A stretch of 10,130 nucleotides of DNA, from positions 1 through 10,130 of the forward strand of contig JALOMD010000046.1 in the NCBI GenBank assembly GCA_025455595.1, in the 5' to 3' direction. The position numbers were made by a program, and so were the translations under genes. Numbering within the stretch: position 1 is the stretch's first letter; each line of letters opens with the position of its first letter. Below are positions 4,960-10,130 of this stretch, piece by piece. The DNA is from Cytophagales bacterium (GTDB lineage: Bacteria; Bacteroidota; Bacteroidia; Cytophagales; 172606-1). The notes beneath the pieces were generated by a model. The model was given only the letters and a program-made list of their open reading frames with translations, was not told the DNA's origin and did not search any database.

Positions 4960-6669
4960 CTAATTTAACACCGCGTTTTGTAGTTGCGTCACCATGCGCA
5001 GGCGGGCAAGGGCGGCGGCCATTTGCTGGCCCGCTTTTTCGAGGAAGGCGGTTTCGTGTTCGGCCAAGTTTCCGAAGGTGGCCAGTTCGAGTACGCCCTG
5101 CCGGTTGCCGTCGGCGGCCAGCGGCACCAGCAGCACCGTGCGCGGCAACGCCTCGCCCAGGCCTGACGTAATGCGTATGTAGTCGGGCGGCACTTCGGTC
5201 AGGTGGATGAGTTGGCCCTCAAGCCAGCACTGGCCCACCAGCCCCTCATCCTTGCCGATGCTTTTCTCCAAGTGCTTTTTCTTGTCGAATGCGATGCACG
5301 CCGTCAGGTGCAGGTTGTCGTCTTGGCCGGTGTCGGTAAACACTGCGCCTTGGTTGGCTTTCACACAGGTTACCAAGTGTTTCAAAGCGGCATGGCAAAG
5401 CTCCTCCACGTTGTTTTGGCGTTGCAACAACTGCGCCAACGCCGCTTGGTTGGCGTTCAGCCAGTTTTGCCGCGCCTCCTCGGCTTTCAGGGTTTGCAGT
5501 TGCAGGGCCAGCGTGGTCACGGCGCGGGTGATTTCGTCTTGTTCGTCGGTCTGTTGATGCGCCATCGCCAAGTCGCCCTGTGCGATGCGCGTCAGGTTGC
5601 CAATCACCGACTGCATCCGGCCAATCATGGTCGCAAACGAATTGACCAGTCCGCGCAGCAGCGGATGGTAACGCTTTGCGTCAAGCGAAACGGCCAGATT
5701 GCCCTGCGCGATGGTCTGGGCAATGGTTTCCAACTCGCCGATGGGCCTGAAAATAATGCGGGCGAAATAATAGAGACAAGCCACCAGCACGGCTGTCATC
5801 AGCAAAAACAGCACGACAATGGCAACCACGGCCCGCCGGGTGCGTGCCTCGGCATGGCTCACCAGCCAGTCGCTGACCACCACCAGTTGCTGCTCAATGC
5901 TGGCAAACGACAAGTTCAATTGGTTGCGCAGCCCTTCGCCGTCGTTGAGGCCGATGCGTTTCTCGATTTCGACAATTTGCTCAAAAAGCGTTTGGTACTC
6001 GGTGAGCAAGACTTTTACCCGGTTGCCAGCCGACGAGTCGGCACCGGTGGCAATGGCCTCGTTGATTTTGGCTTTGTAACGCGTCAAGTTGATGTCGAAT
6101 TTGCTCAGGTATTCCTCCTCTTTGCGCAGGAAAAAATCCTTTTCGTCCCGGCGCAACGACAGCAAATGGCTGCGTTCCACTGGAAACGGAATGCTGTCAA
6201 TGGCGTGGATGGCGCGGCGCATCCGTCCTTCCAAGCCGTTGTTTTTGAAACCTCGCTGCCGGTACAAATCGGTAATGCTCCCGAAAACCGTGCGGTACTC
6301 GTCCAAGCTACGGCGCAGTTCGTCCAGGGCCGGGGCAAGGCCCAAGTCCGTGCATACATCGTTGGCTTTCAGTTCGGTAAGCAGGCTGTCGGCGTGGTGC
6401 AGGGCTTGTACATTCTGGCCGTAAAACATACCTTGGCCCGATTTCACGAAAGTCTCGTCGTTGTATTCTTCGAGCAGAAAATCTTTTTCGGCGCGGCGTG
6501 CCCGGTGGGCTTGCTGCATCACCGCATTGAACCGGCTGTCGGCTTGGTAGCTTTGGTTGATGTGTCGAATCGTTATCACGACAAACACCAGTGCCAAACC
6601 TACCATGAAAATGATGACCAGTGCCGCCAAGGCGGTTTGCCGTATAATCTTGACCGAGCCGACTTGCAT
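4960..6669 (-). CDS. Membrane sensor: HBM-like region, two HAMP domains, GAF; no output domain
   Basis: This 569-residue protein has a membrane helix at about 13-35, a periplasmic helical region (36-278) and a second helix at 279-305. The periplasmic part has two RRxEKDFxL-type motifs (59-66 and 173-181), the signature of the helical bimodular (HBM) ligand-binding domain. A HAMP domain follows (about 303-356, RPIGELETIAQTIAQGNL). A second HAMP-like unit is at about 354-398 (IAQGDLA with DEI). A coiled linker precedes a GAF domain (about 415-555, with GLVGQCW and LPRTVLLVPL). It stops there, with no histidine kinase, GGDEF or methyl-accepting domain. It probably senses a signal and passes it to a partner protein. 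The divergent sigma54-type regulator 558 bases away is a possible target, but this is only inferred from position. Confidence 0.82.
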   Translation of the reverse strand: MQVGSVKIIRQTALAALVIIFMVGLALVFVVITIRHINQSYQADSRFNAVMQQAHRARRAEKDFLLEEYNDETFVKSGQGMFYGQNVQALHHADSLLTELKANDVCTDLGLAPALDELRRSLDEYRTVFGSITDLYRQRGFKNNGLEGRMRRAIHAIDSIPFPVERSHLLSLRRDEKDFFLRKEEEYLSKFDINLTRYKAKINEAIATGADSSAGNRVKVLLTEYQTLFEQIVEIEKRIGLNDGEGLRNQLNLSFASIEQQLVVVSDWLVSHAEARTRRAVVAIVVLFLLMTAVLVACLYYFARIIFRPIGELETIAQTIAQGNLAVSLDAKRYHPLLRGLVNSFATMIGRMQSVIGNLTRIAQGDLAMAHQQTDEQDEITRAVTTLALQLQTLKAEEARQNWLNANQAALAQLLQRQNNVEELCHAALKHLVTCVKANQGAVFTDTGQDDNLHLTACIAFDKKKHLEKSIGKDEGLVGQCWLEGQLIHLTEVPPDYIRITSGLGEALPRTVLLVPLAADGNRQGVLELATFGNLAEHETAFLEKAGQQMAAALARLRMVTQLQNAVLN

Positions 6670-6895
6670 GTTTCGAAGCGTGTAAGTCCTTGTGAGTGAT
6701 ACACTTTTTAGTGAAGCGTAACCAAGCTACAACATTCGCATGGTTGGGCAATGGTGAGGCCATCCGCTTGGGCGGGCCGACACGCACGTGGGCGCAATAT
6801 CGGCCCGGCCCTTGGTGCGGCGGCTGGCTGTTACTGGTCTCCGACCTAAAAACATACATCCTGCCCCTGCAACCCGGCGGTTACGTATCGGCTGG

Positions 6896-6924
6896 CGTTT
6901 TTTTGTTAATTTTCGCCCAAAACG
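6896..6924. repeat. 27-base intergenic palindrome, variant copy 7 (29 bases)
   Basis: The right arm GCCCAAAACG is perfect. The left arm is changed to CGTTTTTTTGTT, and the copy is two bases longer than the others. It lies between the sensor and the sigma54-type regulator. Confidence 0.7.
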
Positions 6925-6930
6925 CTATTT

Positions 6931-6961
6931 GTCAGAATCAGGATTTTCAGGATTGACAGGA
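6931..6961. repeat. CAGGATT-type intergenic repeat, second tract
   Basis: TCAGGATTTTCAGGATTGACAGG repeats the motif seen at 675-690, in the same orientation. It begins with GTCAGAA, comparable to the TCTGAAC/GTTCAGA ends of the first tract. It follows palindrome copy 7 directly. Confidence 0.65.
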
Positions 6962-7087
6962 AAAGCAGAATCAAGGCATTGGCTTGTGATTGCGAAAAAT
7001 CCTTGCACCGTATTTTTCACCGCCGCGACGCAAGGGCGCGAAGAAAAACACGTTGTTTTGTTCGTCGGGCGTATGCCCAAGCGAAAA

Positions 7088-7095
7088 TATCTTTG
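7088..7095 (+). promoter_or_regulatory. Candidate -7 promoter box for the sigma54-type regulator
   Basis: TATCTTTG matches TAnnTTTG exactly and points towards the regulator gene. Transcription would start near 7100, giving a leader of about 125 bases containing palindrome copy 8 and the CATTCA repeats. A TTTG lies at 7057-7060, but its spacing is longer than usual for a -33 element. Confidence 0.4.
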
Positions 7096-7138
7096 GTTCT
7101 GTCTTTTCTCTCAATCTTGAAAATCCCGATGCTGACAG

Positions 7139-7165
7139 CGTTTTAGGCAAAAATCGCTCAAAACG
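7139..7165. repeat. 27-base intergenic palindrome, copy 8
   Basis: CGTTTTAGGC, spacer AAAAATC, then GCTCAAAACG. It would lie within the regulator's 5' leader if the 7088-7095 box is used. Confidence 0.88.
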
Positions 7166-7167
7166 CT

Positions 7168-7226
7168 TTTCCGCATTTCCCAATCCGCATTCCAATCATT
7201 CTCTCATTCAATCATTCAAAATTGAC
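7168..7226. repeat. GCATTCC and CATTCA repeats abutting the regulator start
   Basis: Bases 7170-7195 contain CCGCATTTCCCAATCCGCATTCC, related to the second rnpB arm. Bases 7194-7226 are the reverse complement of the 4773-4805 repeat at 30 of 33 positions. The tract ends right at the ATG (7228), so the ribosome-binding region of this gene consists of repeat sequence. No Shine-Dalgarno motif is present. Confidence 0.75.
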
Positions 7227-7227
7227 C

Positions 7228-8385
7228 ATGCCGCGCATCCTGATTATTGACGACGAAAAAAGCATCCGTTTCACCCTGCGGGAAATCCTTGAATACGAAA
7301 AGTATGAAGTGGACGAAGCCCAAGACGGCGAAGAGGGTCTCCGCAAACTTACCGAGCAAAGCTACAACGTGGCGTTGTGCGACATCAAAATGCCGAAAAT
7401 GGACGGCGTGGAGGTGCTGACGCGGGCCAAGGAACAAGGCGTGGAGGCACAGTTTATCATGATTTCGGCGCACGGCACCATCGAAACGGCGGTGGAGTGC
7501 ACCAAGAAAGGAGCCTACGATTTCATCTCGAAGCCGCCCGACCTGAACCGCCTGTTGGTGACGCTACGCAACGCCTTGGACAAGTCAACGCTGGTGACAG
7601 AAACCAAAGTGCTGCGCCGCAAGGTGACGAAAGGCTCGGAGATCATCGGTGAGTCGGAGGGCATCCGGCGGGTGAAGGAAACCATCGGCAAGGTGGCTCC
7701 CACCGAGGCCCGCGTACTCATCACCGGCCCGAACGGCGCGGGCAAAGAACTGGTGGCTCGGCAGTTGCACGAGCAAAGCAACCGGGCGGCCATGCCGTTG
7801 GTGGAGGTCAACTGCGCGGCCATTCCCAGCGAACTGATTGAAAGCGAACTGTTCGGCTATGAAAAAGGCGCGTTCACGTCGGCCGTCAAGCAGCGCATCG
7901 GCCGGTTCGAGCAAGCCGACGGCGGCACGCTGTTTCTCGACGAAATCGGCGACATGAGCCTCTCGGCGCAGGCCAAGGTGCTGCGGGCCTTGCAGGAGAA
8001 CAAAATCACCCGCGTGGGCGGCGACAAGGAAATCAAGGTGAACCTGCGGGTGATTGCCGCCACTAACAAAGATTTGCGCAAGGAAATCGCCGAGAACCGC
8101 TTCCGGGAGGATTTGTACCACCGCCTCAGCGTGATTCTGATTCACGTGCCCCCGCTCGACGAACGCAAAGACGACATTCCGCTGCTGGTTGAGAAGTTCC
8201 TGCAAGACATTGCCGAGGACTACGGCAGTGCCGCCAAGAAAATAGCCTCGGAAGCCGTGCGGCACCTGCAAAGCCTGTCGTGGAGCGGCAACATCCGCGA
8301 ATTGCGCAACGTGGTGGAGCGGCTGGTCATCATGAGCGGCCCTGAAATCACCGAATCCGACGTGCGGGCGTATGCGGCGAAATGA
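7228..8385 (+). CDS. NtrC-class sigma54 response regulator without DNA-binding domain
   Basis: This 385-residue protein has a receiver domain (1-120) and an AAA+ sigma54-interaction domain (137-375). The receiver has acidic residues Asp8/Asp9, phosphoacceptor Asp52 (LCDIKMPKMDG), Ser80 and Lys102. Walker A is GPNGAGKE (167-174), the sigma54 loop is GAFTSA (214-219), Walker B is GTLFLDEIGDM (233-243), and REDLYHRL (293-300) carries the arginine fingers. GNIRELRN (354-361) is sensor II. The chain ends about ten residues after the AAA+ domain, where NtrC (about 460 residues) has a Fis-type helix-turn-helix. From memory, Bacteroidetes homologues of this length are common, so this is probably ancestral rather than a truncation. 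It would activate sigma54 polymerase from solution or through a partner. An in-frame TTG lies at 7222, but the ATG at 7228 is preferred. Its kinase is not in the window. Confidence 0.94.
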   Translation: MPRILIIDDEKSIRFTLREILEYEKYEVDEAQDGEEGLRKLTEQSYNVALCDIKMPKMDGVEVLTRAKEQGVEAQFIMISAHGTIETAVECTKKGAYDFISKPPDLNRLLVTLRNALDKSTLVTETKVLRRKVTKGSEIIGESEGIRRVKETIGKVAPTEARVLITGPNGAGKELVARQLHEQSNRAAMPLVEVNCAAIPSELIESELFGYEKGAFTSAVKQRIGRFEQADGGTLFLDEIGDMSLSAQAKVLRALQENKITRVGGDKEIKVNLRVIAATNKDLRKEIAENRFREDLYHRLSVILIHVPPLDERKDDIPLLVEKFLQDIAEDYGSAAKKIASEAVRHLQSLSWSGNIRELRNVVERLVIMSGPEITESDVRAYAAK

Positions 8386-8535
8386 ACAGCCCCCACCCGG
8401 CCGCACAGGCTCGCCCCAAAACTCTCGTTTTGGTCGCCCCCAAGGGGGAGGGGAAAGGCCTCACCCCCGACCCCTCTCCGAAGGAGAGGGGAGATTTTTC
8501 TCCTCCCCCTTGGGGGAGGCCGGGTGGGGGCTGTT
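8385..8535. terminator. Nested inverted repeat between convergent genes, probable bidirectional terminator
   Basis: Bases 8385-8402 (AACAGCCCCCACCCGGCC) are a perfect reverse complement of 8518-8535. Inside, 8437-8451 pairs with 8502-8516 (15 bp), CCCCTCTCC (8471-8479) pairs with GGAGAGGGG (8483-8491), and CCAAAAC (8416-8422) pairs with GTTTTGG (8427-8433). T-runs occur at 8494-8498 and 8533-8537. The outer stem starts at the last base of the regulator's stop codon and ends one base before the DUF3667 stop. It fills the whole gap. CCCCCACCCGGCC/CCCCCAAGGGGGAGG sequences recur between genes in many bacteria, so it may also be a mobile structural repeat. Confidence 0.75.
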
Positions 8536-9396
8536 TTACCTTAACGAGTAGTACGCAAACAACGCCACCAGCGAGAACACCACAAACGTGGCTGTGTAGC
8601 TTGCCACCAACAGCCCGAACTTCAGGCCGGTGCGCAGGTAGTTTTGTCCGTACACTTTCTTAAGGGCAAAAAACAAGTAGCCCAACACCCACACCGACAG
8701 CACCGACATCAGCACGCGGTTGAAACCCGCCATGCCCGCCGACAGGTACGAACTCACGAGCATGTACAACAGCAGCACCACGAACACAAACGAGTGGAAA
8801 TGCAGCGAAAACGTAAGATGTTCCATGTAAAACCGCTTCTGTCGGTGGTAAAGCAACACTTGGATGAGGGCATAGAGCGGCACCATCACGAAAAACAGCT
8901 TGGGCAGCGTGGAATCGAAGAAATTGTCCCAAAACGCATCTCCAATCAGAAAATCGTCGTCGCTGGCGGTGCGGTTGGTTTCCAAGTCGCGTTGGATTTC
9001 GGCCAGTTCACGCGACGAAATGTTGCCGTCGGCCACGCGGTATTGCGTGCGACTTGGCTTGTTGACGGCCAGCATCAAGAAAGCCAACAAGCTGATGGTC
9101 AAGTACATGCGTAACGGCGGAATGTACCGCACGCGGCGGCCCCGGATGTATTCGTCGGTGAGGAAGCCGGGGCGCAACAACAGCGGCACCAAGCTGCGAA
9201 ACACCTTGGAGTCGAACGAGAAATAGTCTTCCAGAAAATCTTTCGTCACCTCGCCAAACGATGCCAGTTTCGGCTCGGTTGACTGCCCGCAAGCCGGACA
9301 ATACGCGAACTTGGGCTGCAACGCTGCGTTACAGTTGGCGCAAACCGGCGATGCGGCAATGTCGGTCTTGGGTGCGTGGGTAGCTGTTTCGGTCAT
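8536..9396 (-). CDS. DUF3667 family membrane protein with N-terminal zinc ribbon
   Basis: This 286-residue protein has a zinc ribbon near its N-terminus: Cys19 and Cys22 (CANC), then Cys33 and Cys36 (CPAC). RPGFLTDEYIRGRRVRYIPPLRMYLTISLL (75-104) is the hallmark of DUF3667. Four or five membrane helices follow: about 96-112, 165-183, 198-220, 226-246 and 258-283. FYMEHLTFSLHFHSF (189-203) is a second conserved stretch. The polar loop at 113-160 is variable. The family is widespread in Bacteroidetes. Its function is unknown, so I do not assign one. The ATG at 9396 is followed by a polar tail of about 18 residues before the ribbon. The gene stands alone, facing the sigma54-type regulator across the nested inverted repeat; a functional link is not implied. 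Confidence 0.88.
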   Translation of the reverse strand: MTETATHAPKTDIAASPVCANCNAALQPKFAYCPACGQSTEPKLASFGEVTKDFLEDYFSFDSKVFRSLVPLLLRPGFLTDEYIRGRRVRYIPPLRMYLTISLLAFLMLAVNKPSRTQYRVADGNISSRELAEIQRDLETNRTASDDDFLIGDAFWDNFFDSTLPKLFFVMVPLYALIQVLLYHRQKRFYMEHLTFSLHFHSFVFVVLLLYMLVSSYLSAGMAGFNRVLMSVLSVWVLGYLFFALKKVYGQNYLRTGLKFGLLVASYTATFVVFSLVALFAYYSLR

Positions 9397-9410
9397 GCGT
9401 TATGCGAATG

Positions 9411-9452
9411 GTTAGTGGTAAGTCGTTAGTGGTAAGTCGTAAGTGGTGAGTG
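9411..9452. repeat. Three tandem 14-base units GTTAGTGGTAAGTC
   Basis: Units at 9411-9424 and 9425-9438 are identical. The third (9439-9452, GTAAGTGGTGAGTG) is diverged. A related sequence (TTAGTGGTAAGTGGTCAG on the minus strand) is at 4945-4962, overlapping the sensor gene's stop codon. Here it lies just upstream of the DUF3667 start. Confidence 0.85.
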
Positions 9453-9458
9453 AAGGTT

Positions 9459-9477
9459 TTAGAGGTTGTTTAAAATT
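9459..9477. repeat. Possible solo end of an IS5-like element
   Basis: TTAGAGGTTGTTTAAAATT resembles the left end of the 162-base element (TTAGAGACTGTTTGAATTA at 9706-9724), including the leading TTA. No partner end is visible nearby, so it may be a remnant or chance. Confidence 0.35.
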
Positions 9478-9490
9478 CTGTTTTGAAGGA

Positions 9491-9517
9491 CGTTTTGAGT
9501 ATTTTTTGCCCAAAACG
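9491..9517. repeat. 27-base intergenic palindrome, copy 9
   Basis: CGTTTTGAGT, spacer ATTTTTT, then GCCCAAAACG. It lies about 95 bases upstream of the DUF3667 gene. Confidence 0.85.
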
Positions 9518-9570
9518 CCTATTTTTTGTCTTGATCGAGCCTGTGATTCCCTGTCTGCCGACACCTGTCC

Positions 9571-9624
9571 GCCTCTGCCCGTCCGGCAGACGGGGTAGCG
9601 GAGGCAGGCAGGCTTCCCGCCTGC
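9571..9624. repeat. GC-rich double hairpin
   Basis: GCCTCTG (9571-9577) pairs with CGGAGGC (9599-9605), and CCCGTC (9578-9583) pairs with GACGGG (9589-9594) around a 5-base loop. GCAGGC (9608-9613) then pairs with GCCTGC (9619-9624). It lies between two palindrome copies. No gene abuts it, so a terminator role is not supported. Confidence 0.6.
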
Positions 9625-9647
9625 GGGATGACCTTGCGTTTTTAATC

Positions 9648-9674
9648 CGTTTTGGGCAAAAATCGCCAAAAACG
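9648..9674. repeat. 27-base intergenic palindrome, copy 10
   Basis: CGTTTTGGGC, spacer AAAAATC, then GCCAAAAACG. It ends about 30 bases before the 162-base inverted-end element. Confidence 0.88.
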
Positions 9675-9707
9675 CTTCGGTAGAATAAAACCTTAACTAA
9701 CCTCTTT

Positions 9708-9869
9708 AGAGACTGTTTGAATTAATTTTTCGGGCTGCAAAGGCGGCTTTTTGGCTGCGACTTTGCCTTTTTCTCGACCCGTAGCCTCCGGCTACGCCTC
9801 TCGAAAACAGCTCGCCTCGCGCAAAAATCCGCTCTTTTCGCTTCCGAAAAATTAGCTCAAACAGTCTCT
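9708..9869. mobile_element. Candidate MITE with 26-base inverted ends (IS5-like)
   Basis: Bases 9708-9733 and 9844-9869 are inverted copies matching at 24 of 26 positions. The ends read GAGACTGTTTGA...TCAAACAGTCTC. TTA stands immediately outside each end (9706-9708 and 9869-9871), which fits a 3-base target duplication. GAG-type ends and TNA targets are known for IS5-family elements of the IS1031 type. The 162 bases hold no transposase, only a small internal hairpin (GTAGCCTCCGGCTAC, 9781-9795). It is therefore a non-autonomous element or a deletion remnant. Confidence 0.7.
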
Positions 9870-9941
9870 TAATTCCGAGGCCGACGGGCTGGCGTTTCGG
9901 CCATGTTTGCGGCTTGGCAGACCTGTCGGGAGCGGCCTCTT

Positions 9942-9968
9942 CGTTTTGGGCAATTTTTGCCTAAAACG
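9942..9968. repeat. 27-base intergenic palindrome, copy 11
   Basis: CGTTTTGGGC, spacer AATTTTT, then GCCTAAAACG. The arms are the same as in copies 2 and 3. It is the last copy before the right edge. Confidence 0.9.
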
Positions 9969-10130
9969 CCTGTTGTTTTGTTTTTTCCGCATTCGGCACT
10001 TCGCGTTCCGGATGCGTGCCCGAACGCTGAACCAAAAACTCTTTCCGTAAAATTCGGCTTTTTTTCGCAACTTGCCGTTCATTTTCCCCGTGTTTCGTTG
10101 CCGAATGCATCCGTCGTTTCGCTTTGTCCG

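Larger units (their letters stand above)
6670..7227. other. 558-base divergent intergenic region, repeat-rich
   Basis: I see no convincing gene. Bases 6720-6890 are GC-rich and unexplained. They include GGGCCGA (6774-6780), which can pair with TCGGCCC (6800-6806). Next come palindrome copy 7, a CAGGATT-type tract (6931-6961), a GCGACGCAAGGGCGCGAAG-like tract near 7024-7042, a TATCTTTG promoter box, palindrome copy 8, and GCATTCC/CATTCA repeats that reach to within six bases of the regulator's ATG. Both divergent genes must be expressed from here. Confidence 0.7.
9397..10130. other. 734-base gene-free region packed with repeats
   Basis: No frame here looks like a real gene. A minus-strand frame open from 10130 to 9852 is Arg/Lys-rich and runs through a palindrome copy. 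An ATG at 10104 opens a plus frame for only eight codons before the edge. The region holds a 14-base tandem, a transposon-end-like remnant, three 27-base palindromes, a GC-rich hairpin tract (9541-9630), a 162-base element with inverted ends, and a degenerate GCATTCGG/CACTTCGCG tract (9986-10013). Confidence 0.7.

Noticed and set aside
5203..6699. Long plus-strand frame of 498 codons opposite the sensor
   Set aside because: It is the antisense shadow of the sensor gene, rich in His/Gln/Val in the way high-GC antisense frames are, and shows no domain. The minus-strand HBM-HAMP-GAF reading is clear.
6696..6956. Plus-strand 86-codon frame in the divergent gap
   Set aside because: No recognisable motif, and it runs through palindrome copy 7 and the CAGGATT repeat, so it is more likely chance.
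6979..6994. Possible sigma54 promoter TTGGCTTGTGATTGCG
   Set aside because: The GG and GC pairs are separated by nine bases instead of the strict ten, and the -24 box lacks the CAC part. I do not call it.
7585..8406. Minus-strand frame of 273 codons opposite the sigma54-type regulator
   Set aside because: Antisense shadow of a strongly recognisable AAA+ gene.
747..9968. CRISPR array formed by the 27-base repeats
   Set aside because: The copies are hundreds to thousands of bases apart in separate gaps, not regularly spaced, and no cas gene is present.
9852..10130. Minus-strand open frame at the right edge
   Set aside because: It is open for 93 codons but very Arg/Lys-rich, reads through a 27-base palindrome and into the MITE-like end, and has no motif. 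It could only be real as the tail of a gene outside the window, which I cannot support.
10104..10130. ATG opening a plus-strand frame at the right edge
   Set aside because: Only eight codons fit before the window ends and there is no promoter box or ribosome site; not enough evidence.

Overview
The window looks like chromosomal DNA from a Bacteroidetes bacterium with moderately high GC, possibly Saprospiria or Chitinophagia; the class is a guess. The evidence is the DUF3667 zinc-ribbon membrane protein, the style of the sigma54 activator (GPNGAGKE Walker A, GAFTSA loop, no DNA-binding tail), several Bacteroidetes -7 promoter boxes (TAnnTTTG), and weak or absent Shine-Dalgarno sites.

Layout, left to right. 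Positions 1-3152 hold three minus-strand genes for surface polysaccharide work: a NodB-type deacetylase cut by the window edge (1-620), a GtrB/ArnC-like family 2 glycosyltransferase with two membrane helices (802-1842), and a polytopic GT87/DUF2029-like glycosyltransferase (1965-3152). A DUF937-like protein with a Gly/Met/Leu-rich tail follows (3398-3931, minus). RNase P RNA (rnpB, about 4237-4765, plus) comes next, with its own promoter box. Two of its arms are strongly enlarged. After it lie a minus-strand membrane sensor (HBM-like sensor region, two HAMP domains, GAF, no output domain; 4960-6669) and, divergently, an NtrC-class response regulator without a DNA-binding domain (7228-8385, plus). 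That gene converges on a DUF3667 membrane protein (8536-9396, minus) across a 151-base nested inverted repeat. Positions 9397-10130 contain no convincing gene.

The most unusual feature is between the genes. Almost every intergenic gap carries a copy of a 27-base palindrome (arms CGTTTTGGGC and GCCCAAAACG around a 7-base AT-rich spacer). There are eleven copies, intact or degenerate, in 10 kb, and I found no complete copy inside a gene. Around them lie other repeat families: GAATGATTGAATGAG-like tracts, GGAATGCGGAGTGCGG-like tracts, CAGGATTGACAGGATT-like tracts, GTTAGTGGTAAGTC tandem units, and a 162-base element with 26-base inverted ends and TTA on both sides (a candidate IS5-family MITE). 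Two of these families also appear as inverted pairs inside rnpB, where they form a 36-bp arm at the P12 position and another arm in the P15-P17 region. The repeats therefore seem to have entered, or arisen within, variable helices of an essential ribozyme.

The polysaccharide genes probably act together in making or modifying a surface glycan. The divergent sensor and regulator may be functionally linked, but the window shows no kinase joining them.
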